Positions 32,989 through 41,454 of a stretch of DNA of 59,422 nt are shown piece by piece (within the stretch, counting starts at the first letter, position 1; each line of letters begins with the position of its first letter). The position numbers and the translations under genes were made by a program. Below the pieces are notes generated by a model. The model had not been told where the DNA came from and did no database searches. It was given only the letters and a program-made list of their open reading frames with translations. The DNA lies in the NCBI GenBank assembly GCA_963575745.1, contig CAUYUJ010005687.1, positions 1 to 59,422 of the forward strand, given 5' to 3'. Source of the stretch: Prorocentrum cordatum. Taxonomy: Eukaryota > Sar > Dinophyceae > Prorocentrales > Prorocentraceae.

Positions 32989-35445
32989 CGTGGAAACGGC
33001 CTGGGACCGAAAGCGACGGCCTGGGACCGAGATCGACGGACCTGGGCCCGCAAGAACGACGGCCGCGGCGCCCTCTCGCGAACCGAAGACGGCCAATTCG
33101 CTCATCGACGTGTCAGGGTGGGAGGTCTGTCCACCCCCGACCGCCTCCAGGAGGCGGCGATCTGGCTCGCACATCCTCCAACCGCGCCTCGTGACGCTGA
33201 AGTCGGACGACCACAGGATGCTGGATGACGGAGTGAACCCGTGGGGACGACGGCGCCTGCCGCTAAACTGCCGCCCGTTGATCAAGAGGTAGTCGAAGTA
33301 CGATTCTACATCGAAATACTCTACGGCGATGGGTGCTGCGTTGGCGGCGTTGATCTCAATCGTGCACTGCTGGCTGTTGCCGTAATACTGCGGATAATTC
33401 GGGCTCTGCACACATGCGCCGTCTTGCACGCACGGGCCTGAAATGGCACCCCACATGCTCCCAGAACCGGGCGTCGGTGCAGCGGTCGGCGAAGGAGTTG
33501 GCGCAAGAGTCGGCGCAGCTGTCGGTGCAACGGTTGGTGAAGCGGTCGGCGACGGCGTTGGTGCTGTCGTCGGAGGGGGTGCAGGTGTTGACACTGGCAT
33601 GCAGAATTTCCACCCGCTCCGCGTCACACTAAAGTCGGACGACCACATAATACTGGATGACGGGGTGAACCCAGACGGACCCGACGTTCCAGTATACACT
33701 TTCCATCCGTCGATCAAGATGTAGTCGAAATACGATTCTACATTGAAAGCCTCTACGACGATCGGTCCTGCGTTCGACGCGTCGATCTCAATCGTGCACT
33801 TCTGGTTGTTGCCGTAAGACTGTGGATAATTCGCGCTCTGCACACATGCGCCGTCAAGCGTACACGCGCCGGAAAGTGCCGCCCACATGTGCGCAGAACT
33901 GGGCGTCGGTGCTGCAGTCGGCGAAGCAGTCGGCGCAAGAGTCGGCGCGGCTGTCGGTGCTGCTGTCGGTGCTTCTGTCGGTGCCACTGTCGGGGAAGCG
34001 GTCGGCCCCGCTGTCGGCACGGCTGTCGGTGCAACTGTTGGGGAAGCGGTCGGTGCTCTCGTTGGTGCCGCAGTCGACGGCGCTGCTGTTGGAGAAGCGG
34101 TCGGCGCTGCCGTTGGCGTCACAGTCGGCGCGGCTGTCGGTGCTGCCGTTGGGGAAGTGGTCGGCGCTGCCGTTGGTGCTGCAGTCGGTGCAGCTGTCGG
34201 TGCTGCTGTTGGGGAAGCGGTCGGTGCTTTAGTGGGCACTGCTGTCGGCGCACCAGGCGCAGCAGTCGGCGCCTCGGTCGGTGCTGGTGTTGGGGGAACC
34301 GTCGGTGATGCTGTGGGCGCAGCTGTCGGTACTGCTGTAGGGGAAGCAGTCGGTGCCTCCGTCGGTGCTGCAGTCGGTGAAATTGTCGGTGCTGCTGTTG
34401 GGGAAACGGTCGGTGATGCTGTCGGCGCAACTGTCGGTGCTACCGTGGGGGAAGCGGTCGGTGCTCCCGTGGGTGCTGCAGTCGGCGCAGCTGTCGGTGC
34501 TGCTGTTGGGGATGCGGTCGGCGTTTTCGTTGGTGCCGTAGTCGGCGCAGCTGTCGGTGCTACTGTTGGGAGAGCGGTCGGCGCCGCTGTCGTTGTAGCC
34601 GGCGGTGCGGGCGATGGCGTCGGGGGCACCGTCCAATCCCCCATCAACCCGGTCATCCAATCCCGTGCATAAGTGACCCGGCTCCATACCCCGGGGAAAT
34701 TCTGAATGCCACATGATACAGGTCCCCACGAAACGACACCGTGAAGGAAGTAACTGCCGCCTGAAGCGCAGACAATCGGTCCTCCACTGTCACCCTGACA
34801 TATATCGGTGACCAACCCGCCGTTGGAGCCCTGCGCGCACAGCATGTCATCGGTGATCGTCATCCCTGACATACCCCATTGAGCCTGGCAATCTGCATTT
34901 GTCCAAGTGGTCACCCCACCCTCCTGCAACAAGTCAGGGACGCTCCCTCCATTCACCTTTCCCCACCCAGTGGTGAAGCACTCTTCACCCGCACCGATGT
35001 CCTCCGCTGGCAAGCACGCGAGGCCGATACAGTCGTTCAAAGGAGCCGCACTTGCCAACTCCAAGAGGACATAGTCGTAGCCCTGATCCCAATTGACATA
35101 GTTTGGATGAGTGTGCACTTGCTGCACCTCCAGTCGCACCCCTACCGTATCCGACTGGGACTGGCTGTGAAGGCCCGCCACGACCCAGAACGAGGAGCGA
35201 GGGAAGCAGTGGGCGGCCGTCAAGACCCAATTCGGGGCAACGAGCGTGCCTCCGCAGAAGTGTCCGCCAGAGGTCTGGAGCGACACCTGCCACGGCCACT
35301 CGCAACGCGTGGCTGCCTGCCCCCCGAAGATGCGCTGGCTACCCCCTGTCCATGGAGTGCTGTCGGCACCCTTCGCGCCGCAAGTCGATGCCGCGCACAG
35401 CTGCGCCAGTGCTGTGCACACGAGTGCCGCAGAAACAACTCTCAT
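32971..35445 (-). CDS. Secreted trypsin-like serine protease with two CUB-like domains, copy B
   Basis: 824 residues, the same length and domain order as copy A (S1 peptidase 39-275 with His79, Asp124, Ser220 and Asp214; APT linkers; two CUB-like domains). I see four amino-acid differences from A: residue 258 (Phe to Thr), two in the first linker near 383-387, and one in the second linker (Thr to Ser at 636). Residue 258 lies in the conserved C-terminal helix region of S1 peptidases (PGVWSRV), just after the PGV motif. No length change disturbs either frame, which fits a recent duplication or constraint. An SL remnant lies about 93 nt upstream of the ATG. Confidence 0.9.
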   Translation of the reverse strand: MRVVSAALVCTALAQLCAASTCGAKGADSTPWTGGSQRIFGGQAATRCEWPWQVSLQTSGGHFCGGTLVAPNWVLTAAHCFPRSSFWVVAGLHSQSQSDTVGVRLEVQQVHTHPNYVNWDQGYDYVLLELASAAPLNDCIGLACLPAEDIGAGEECFTTGWGKVNGGSVPDLLQEGGVTTWTNADCQAQWGMSGMTITDDMLCAQGSNGGLVTDICQGDSGGPIVCASGGSYFLHGVVSWGPVSCGIQNFPGVWSRVTYARDWMTGLMGDWTVPPTPSPAPPATTTAAPTALPTVAPTAAPTTAPTKTPTASPTAAPTAAPTAAPTGAPTASPTVAPTVAPTASPTVSPTAAPTISPTAAPTEAPTASPTAVPTAAPTASPTVPPTPAPTEAPTAAPGAPTAVPTKAPTASPTAAPTAAPTAAPTAAPTTSPTAAPTAAPTVTPTAAPTASPTAAPSTAAPTRAPTASPTVAPTAVPTAGPTASPTVAPTEAPTAAPTAAPTLAPTASPTAAPTPSSAHMWAALSGACTLDGACVQSANYPQSYGNNQKCTIEIDASNAGPIVVEAFNVESYFDYILIDGWKVYTGTSGPSGFTPSSSIMWSSDFSVTRSGWKFCMPVSTPAPPPTTAPTPSPTASPTVAPTAAPTLAPTPSPTAAPTPGSGSMWGAISGPCVQDGACVQSPNYPQYYGNSQQCTIEINAANAAPIAVEYFDVESYFDYLLINGRQFSGRRRRPHGFTPSSSILWSSDFSVTRRGWRMCEPDRRLLEAVGGGQTSHPDTSMSELAVFGSREGAAAVVLAGPGPSISVPGRRFRSQAVSTKGFRG

Positions 35446-35537
35446 GGTGCTTTCAGGTGTGGTCTCGCTCGGCGATGTCCGTGCAAACGTTCCGCAGAGC
35501 TCGCGTGAGCAAACGCGCCAATGTCACAGTATGCTGC

Positions 35538-35559
35538 CTTGAGCCAAAGTGGCCACGGA
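35538..35559 (-). other. Relict spliced-leader sequence, 5' of copy B
   Basis: Identical to 18834-18855. It was carried along by the duplication, so A and B reflect one retroposition event followed by DNA-level duplication. Confidence 0.88.
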
Positions 35560-35847
35560 GGGACCTGTCGACGCCTCTTGGGGGCCTCTCAGGAGCTTCT
35601 GGGAGCCTCTTGAGAGCGTCCTTGGGAGCCTCCCGGAGAGTCTTAGGGGGCATGCTGGGAGCCACACCCTCCAAGACAGTGCCCCACGAGCTCTCGTGGC
35701 ACCCTGGGGGCTCCAGTGGGGCCCTCTTGGGGCTCTCTTGGGCCGTCGTGGGCGCCCCGCGGATCGTCTGGGGGTCCTCGTGGCCCGCTGTGGGGCCCTG
35801 CCACACCGTCCTGAAGATTCCAGGGGCGATGTTGGACGCTATGATTG
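35560..35847 (-). repeat. TCTTGGG array (unit B)
   Basis: Counterpart of 18856-19143. Confidence 0.85.
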
Positions 35848-36377
35848 GGTCGGGCATGTCCCCCTACAGACAGAGCTTGGAGGAAAAATTCGCCGGCCCA
35901 ACGGGCCAGAGGCGTGCTAAGATCTCTGGTAACTTGTTAACAATATTTCTAGTTCGCGCGCGCGGAGCGGCCCCTGGGGGCCCCCGGACGAAAAGTACCC
36001 CGGCAAGGTCCCGAGAGAAGCCCGGGAGAAGCCACCAGACCACTCCAGGGGAGGGTATTTTTCGACACCCCTCACGAGGATCGTGGCCTCCGAGGGGGGA
36101 GCCGCAATCGACTACCCCCAAGAGCCCCCCAAGAGGCCCTGGGGGCCTCCAAAACGCCGCCAAGGAGCCCCAAGAGACTCCCAAGAGGTCCCCAAGAGGC
36201 CCCCAAGAGGCCCTAAAGAGGGCTCCAGGGCCGGCGGCATGAGCGAAGCGATTAAATAAAAAATATGCCAAAAACAACTGCTCCAAAAACTGGCAAAAAC
36301 GAATCAAAGAAAGACCGTACCCTGACTGTGTGTGAACTATGTTTGAAGGTTCCTCCTGTGGAGGGGCATGCCCGACG
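35848..36377. mobile_element. MITE-like element 5 (unit B) with a nested insertion
   Basis: Same terminal repeats as 19144-19305; the interior is interrupted at 35890-36253. Confidence 0.85.
35890..36253 (+). mobile_element. 364-bp CCCAAGA-carrying insertion with AAAT target duplication
   Basis: Absent from the otherwise matching unit A element. AAAT stands on both sides (35886-35889 and 36254-36257), while unit A has a single aaaaataaaaaa run there. Its ends are tcgccggcccaacgggccag and gagcgaagcgatt, shared with 21748-22798. The body contains CCCAAGA repeats (36115-36230). Non-autonomous, no coding capacity, no clear terminal inverted repeat. Confidence 0.85.
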
Positions 36378-37280
36378 TCACGCCATGATGACCCAGTGGA
36401 GCAGACATGCCAGACCTGAAGTCCCCCTGGGGAGAATCTGGCGACCCGGGCCTCTCGGGAAACTCTCGGGGAGAGGGCCTCCTGGAGCAGCGCTCGGCGG
36501 GCGCCTGGAGGGGCCCTCCGTTGGGGGGGGGGGCTCCCGAGGGGTCCCGGGAGCATGCTGGGAGGCCCCCCCCCCGAAGCGAGTGGCCAACGACCCGTCG
36601 TGACCGCCCCCCCCCCCTTGGAGTCCTCGCGGGGCGCCCGTGGGAGCCCTCTTGGTGCTCTCTCCTGAACTGCCTCTCGGGGCCCTCGCTCGGGGCCCTG
36701 CCGAGCCGCCCTGAAAACTCTCCAGGCCGCCCTGGACGCTGTGATGACCCCATGGGGCGAGCACGCTAAACACGCAGGTCTTCTCGAGGGTATCAAAAGA
36801 TGGGGGCTCCCTGGCGCCCTCTTGGGAGGGCCTCTTGGAACGCTCTTCGGGCGTCTTGGCCAGTCGTGGGAAGAAGCTCCCGAAGGGTCGTTGGGAGCAT
36901 GTTGGCACCCCCTGGAAGCGAGCGGTCCACGACCCGTCTTGACCCCCTCTTGGTGTCCTCGTGGCGCTCCCGTGGGGCCCTATTGGGAATATATTGTGCC
37001 TTGGGGGCCCCGTGGACCGTCTTGGGGCCCTCTTGTGCACTCGTGTGGCTCTCTTGTGAGCCTATTGGGCCGTATTAGGGTGGCTTCTTGGGCTGTCTTG
37101 GCCAGCCATGAGCTCGAAAAGGCGAAGTCACCAAGAACCTCTGATTTTTGCGTCTTGGCACGTTTTGGGGGGGCGTCATGGGGCCCTCTTAGACCGTGGT
37201 AGGGATATGTTGGGGGTCTCTTGGGCTCTCTGGAAGTGCTATGTTGCTGTCTTGGGACCCTTTTGAGCAGTCTTTGGCAA
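36378..37280 (-). repeat. TCTTGGG array (unit B)
   Basis: Counterpart of 19306-20200 with small indels. Confidence 0.85.
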
Positions 37281-37289
37281 TTTTTTCGG

Positions 37290-37497
37290 ACGTCTTCGAC
37301 TCACCTCGGGCCGTCGTCGACACATCCGCCACCGTGCCGCTGGGCACTGAGTGGCGTGTCCTCAGCTCCCTTGCCGAATCCGCCGAGCCTGTCCCCAATC
37401 CTGAAACGACTTTGAAAAGCCCGGACCCAAACTTCTCGAAACTTCCCCGGTTTGGTGCACTTCCCCTCGGCCTTGGATCGTCTTCCCGTGTGACTTG
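37290..37497 (-). other. Exon-like island, unit B copy
   Basis: Counterpart of 20238-20436. The donor-like cgag/gtgagtcg and the open segment are kept. Confidence 0.25.
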
Positions 37498-38105
37498 TCC
37501 TGGCCCAAGAGGGCACCAAGACAGGCCCAGAGAGCCCCAAGATGCCTCCAAGACGGCCGAAGAGGGCCCCAAGTCGCCGAACGATCGCTCCAAGACGCTC
37601 CAGATGGCCCACAGACGGCCCAAGAGGCCTCCAAGACGCCTTAAGAAGCCTCCAAAAAGCCCCCCAAGAGGGCCCAGAGGTCGAATCAATGATGCTCCGT
37701 TGGTTTAGGGCGGTTTGGGGCGTTTTCGCCTTTTCGGCTTCACGACGTTCCCAAACAAACATGGAGGCCCCCAAGATCGCTCCAAGACAGCCCAAGAGGC
37801 CTCCAAAGGGGGCCCCCAAACAGCCCAAGATGGCCCCAAGATGGCCCAGGAGGCACGGCCCAAGAGGCCCCAAAACGGCCCCAAGAGGGGACCCAGATGG
37901 GGGACCCGAACGGGCACTTCGAGCCCTCGACCCAGAGGGGTCCGCAGGAGGCCCCAAGAGACCACCAAGAGCCCCCCCCCCCTCCCGAGGCCCCAAGAGG
38001 CCCCCAAAAGGTTTCCAAAAGGCCCCCAAAAGGCCCCCAAGAGACCCCTAAGAGGCGCCAGAACTGTCCCCGGAAACCGCCCCCTTGAGGCCCCAAGAAA
38101 CATCC
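37498..38105 (+). repeat. CCCAAGA array (unit B)
   Basis: Counterpart of 20437-21060. Confidence 0.85.
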
Positions 38106-38236
38106 CTGAGAAGTCGGACCCACAACCCAGGCACGGTGGCGGGATGAGGTCTACCAGACTTGCCTGAGAGGGCCAAGACCCGATATCACGGTCAATATAC
38201 TGACGACAGGTTCATTGATCGGCATCACCATTTATA

Positions 38237-38454
38237 TCGGAGGTTGGGGGGTGAGATCGCAGTGTAACGGAATCCCCCCACCGGGAAATCGATGTTCGAG
38301 TTCGTGCTCGTGCCGTGCGTGCGGGCGAGGCGAAGCTGCGTGGGCCAGCGAGAGGAATTCACTCTGCTGTCGCTAGGGGTCCGCCAACACAAATGTTTCC
38401 CCCCCCCGGCCTTGTCAAGCGGTAGCCCACGTTGTCCCGTCGGTTGCCCGCCGG
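38237..38454. other. Spacer beyond the duplication edge
   Basis: No gene. Contains 38289-38346, the inverted match of 21430-21487. Confidence 0.5.
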
Positions 38455-38860
38455 CTGCTCACCATGGTTGCTCATCATGGTTGCTCACCATGGTTGCTCA
38501 TCATTGTCCCGCCAATTGCTCATCATGGTTGCTCATCATTGTCCCGCCGGTTGCTCATCATGGTTGCTCATCATGGTTGCTCATCATGGTTGCTCATCAT
38601 TGTCCCGCCGGCTGCTCATTATGATTGTTCATCATTGTCCCGCCGGTTGCTCATCATGGTTGCTCATTATGGTTGCTCATCATGGTTGCTCATCATGGTT
38701 GCTCATCATTGTCCCACTGGTTGCTCACTATGGTTGCTCATCATTGTCCCGCCGGTTGCCCATCATGGTTGCCCATCATGGTTGCTCATCATGGTTGTTC
38801 ATCATGGTCCCGCCGGTTGCTCATCATGGTTGCTCACCATGGTTGCTCTTCATGGGACAC
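38455..38860 (+). repeat. 15-bp minisatellite (ggttgctcatcatgg)
   Basis: About 25 units, interspersed with cattgtcccgccggttgc variants. The Cys/Trp/Ser or His/Gly frames are repeat by-products. Confidence 0.95.
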
Positions 38861-38978
38861 CTTATCTTGCTTCTCCTCCTCGTATCCTTCTTTTTTGGGT
38901 TTTTTTCCTAACCTAATTACTTAGACCCTAGTTCGGCTCAAGGGCTCAGGCCATGCGACGCAAGTCGGTCAGCTCGTC

Positions 38979-39130
38979 GCCTTTTTGCTAGGATTATCCC
39001 GGCAAAGCAACCTAACAGCCATGTGTAGGAGCATATCTGGAAGCATCCCCCTTAAGATTCGGATGAGAATCCAGTTGTAGAATTCTGCTGTTCTCGCAGT
39101 CGTAGTCGCATTCGCGATGACAGTCGCAGT
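38979..39130 (+). repeat. Solitary head module of the composite repeat
   Basis: Matches the heads at 45431-45650, 43934-44075 and 53224-53330 (atcccggcaaagcaaccta, gaattctgctgttctcgcag, cattcgcgatgacagtcgca). Here it leads into a CTCAGC tract in place of a CCT tract. Confidence 0.85.
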
Positions 39131-39482
39131 GGCAACGGCAGTCGCAGTCACAGCCTCAGCCTCAGCCTGCCTCAGCCTCAGCCTCAGCCTGCCTCAGCCT
39201 CAGCCTGCCTCAGCCTCAGCCTCAGCCTGCTTCAGCCTCAGCATCAGTCTGCCTTCGGCCTCGGCCTCAGCCTCAGCCTGCCTCAGCCTCAGCCTGCATC
39301 AGCCTCAGCCTCAGCCTCAGCCTGCCTCAGCATCAGCCTGCCTCAGCCTCAGCCTCAGCCTGCAGCCTGCCTCAGCCTCAGCCTCAGCCTGCTTCAGCCT
39401 CAGCCTCAGTCTGCCGTCGGCCTCGGCCTCAGCCTCAGCCTGCCTCAGCCTCAGCCTGCATCAGCCTCAGCCTCAGCACGAA
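39131..39482 (+). repeat. (CTCAGC)n hexamer tract
   Basis: About 350 bp of cagcctcagcctgc-type repeats, with an internal duplication of about 170 bp. Confidence 0.95.
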
Positions 39483-39934
39483 GCGACCCAGCTAGAAGGA
39501 CAAAGCGCTGAATGTACACCGATGTGTTCGACGACTGCGTATGTAATGATGTGACGATATACAGACTGAGCCCTTCGTGAATGTCTACATGTTTTTCTGA
39601 CGCCTACAAACGGCGCTGACGTGTGTGAGAAAATTGTCCGCGCAGCAAAAGCCGGCGAAGCGTGCGGGAGCTCGCATGCTGAGACAGACTACGTCTGCAG
39701 ACCGCCAGCTGCAAAAGGTTGCGAGCGGCTCTTGGAAGATGTTTACGGAACGGAGCTACGGTGTCTGAAAACATTGGCATCGAAGCGAAGAGCCTCGGAG
39801 CCCTGCAACCTGAGAAACACCGCAGGAACTCGCATACTGAAAAGGAATGCATTGCAAACCGCACGCTGCGAACCCTGCAGGCTGAGAAGCACCGCAGGAT
39901 GTCGCATGCTGAAAAGCACTTGTACTGCAGAGCG
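39483..39934. other. Spacer with micro-elements
   Basis: Two copies of the 25-bp micro-element (39803-39826, diverged; 39875-39898) and copies of ctcgcatgctga. No gene recognised. Confidence 0.5.
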
Positions 39935-40258
39935 CTAGCACTCCATCTCGGGCTCGGACCCCCCCGTCCTGATCCAGAACGTGTCCGGCCACGGCCTGAA
40001 AATGCCGTTCCAACTCCCGAGGATCAGCTGGCACTCCGGCTCTGGGACACTCCAGTACGTCTTGAGCACCTTGAGCCAGGCCCCATCTCGGGATCCCCAC
40101 AGCACGCTGTACTTGACCGAGACCGTGCCGAACTCATAACAATTGACCTCCGAAGGACCTGCGATGCGGTGGTTCTGAGCCAGGACGAGGTCCGCATGGT
40201 CGAGCGTCGGCACCGTACGCCCATGCCCAGACGGACCATCCACGGCGAGCCACATCAT
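39935..40258 (-). CDS. Candidate small ORF or exon, unknown function
   Basis: 107 codons from an ATG-ATG start. Unlike the surrounding repeats, the composition is balanced (Trp, Tyr, Val, Ile and Cys present, e.g. CYEFGTVSVKYSVLWGSRDG). The frame stays open for about 15 codons upstream of the ATG, so it may be an exon. No signal peptide, membrane segment or known domain seen. It ends next to the micro-elements. It could be a fragment of a larger gene. Confidence 0.35.
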   Translation of the reverse strand: MMWLAVDGPSGHGRTVPTLDHADLVLAQNHRIAGPSEVNCYEFGTVSVKYSVLWGSRDGAWLKVLKTYWSVPEPECQLILGSWNGIFRPWPDTFWIRTGGSEPEMEC

Positions 40259-40429
40259 CTGAGACAGCGTCTGGAGGGCGGTCGACAGGCGACTGGCGAC
40301 TGGCGACGACGAGCTGGTCTTGGACTGTCAGGAACGCTACACGACCAAAAGAAAACGAAGCACGACCGAGGAAACACCAGAGCTCCTAGCTGGGAGGCGA
40401 GATCAAGGGGGACGAGGAAGAAGGGAAGA

Positions 40430-40680
40430 GGAGGAGGAGGAAGAGTCAGAGCAAGAGTAACGGTGAGAGTAAGAGTCAGAGTAAGAGTAAGGCGAACTGC
40501 ACGAGTCGGAGTAAGAGTCAGGGCAAGAGGCCCCCCAAGCGGCCCCAAGAGGCCCCCAAGAGGCCCCCAAGAGGCCCCCAAGAGGCCCCAAGAGGCCCCA
40601 AGAGGCCCCCAAGAGGCCCCCAAGAGGCCCCCAAGAGGCCCCCAAGAGGCCCCACGAGGCTCCAAGAGGCCCTCCAAGGG
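40430..40680 (+). repeat. AGAGTA tract and perfect 11-bp GGCCCCCAAGA array
   Basis: 40435-40530 holds aagagtcagagtaagagtaa-type repeats. 40535-40680 is an almost uninterrupted run of gaggcccccaa units, the most homogeneous version of the CCCAAGA array in the window. Confidence 0.95.
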
Positions 40681-41169
40681 CTGGTGGTACTCGGCTTTTA
40701 ATCATGTGGTGGGAGGGCGGAACGCGAGGGCTTACGGCCGCCCTTCGGGTTTGATCACTGCTCCTTATCAATCCCACCAGCCCTTTGGGCGTGAGTGGTT
40801 TAGGGAGCCCGCTCTGTTCTCAACCCCCCTTCTTCCCCTTCGGGGAGGGGTTTACCCCTCCCCCTACCCCCTCCCCCTGGGCCTGGAGAGGGCGCCCCGC
40901 GGGTCGTTTGAGGGGTCTTTTTCGACTCCTGGGAGGGCTAAAAAAACGACGACCCTCACGAGGATTCTGGCCCCGACGGGGGGGCACCGTCTGGTCCCCC
41001 TCCTCTTCTTTAAAGCCAGAATCATTGATTGTACTACGGTTTTGGCCCCATTTTGGCGTCCTGAGGGGGCCGCGCTCATCTTCCTTCACAGCAAAATCAT
41101 TGATTTTACGAAGGTTTTCGGCTCATTTTGTCCTTCTCAGGGGGCAGCTCTCATTTGCGCTTTTGAGGA
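40681..41169. other. Spacer between CCCAAGA arrays
   Basis: Contains two copies of an AT-richer block around aaaatcattgattttac (about 41020 and 41090), the same spacer type that punctuates other CCCAAGA arrays. No gene seen. Confidence 0.5.
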
Positions 41170-41345
41170 GGTCGCAAGAGGCCCCAAGATGGCCCCAAGA
41201 GGCCCCCAGGAGGCTCCCAAGAGGCCTCCAAGAGGCCCCCAAGAGGCCCCCAAGCGGCCCCAAGAGGCCCCCAAGAGGCCCCCAAGAGGCCCCCAAGAGG
41301 CCCCAAGAGGCCCCAAGAGGCCCCCAAGAGGCCCCAAGAGGCTGA
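41170..41345 (+). repeat. CCCAAGA array (11-bp form)
   Basis: As 40535-40680; it ends directly in a micro-element (41338-41360). Confidence 0.95.
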
Positions 41346-41438
41346 GAAGCACCGCAGGAACTCGCATGCTTTCGAACACTACTGCTCGAGACCGCAGCTG
41401 GAGAGCGGCAGACCGCAGGCTGAGAAGCACCGCGGGCA
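41338..41438 (+). repeat. Two copies of the 25-bp micro-element
   Basis: gctgagaagcaccgcagg at 41341 and cgcaggctgagaagcaccgc at 41414, just beyond the 3' end of the EEP gene. The same element occurs inside that gene. Confidence 0.8.
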
Positions 41439-41454
41439 GGGAGACTTGCAAAAC

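Larger units (their letters stand above)
28685..38236 (+). repeat. Segmental duplication, unit B
   Basis: Partner of 12416-21172. The offset is 16.67 kb at the left, 16.70 kb through the protease gene and about 17.06 kb after the B-only insertion. Confidence 0.95.

Noticed and set aside
38923-38942. Sequence ...gttcggctcaagg resembling an SL 3' end
   Set aside because: Only the GGCTCAAG core matches, with no gene downstream on that strand; expected by chance in this composition.
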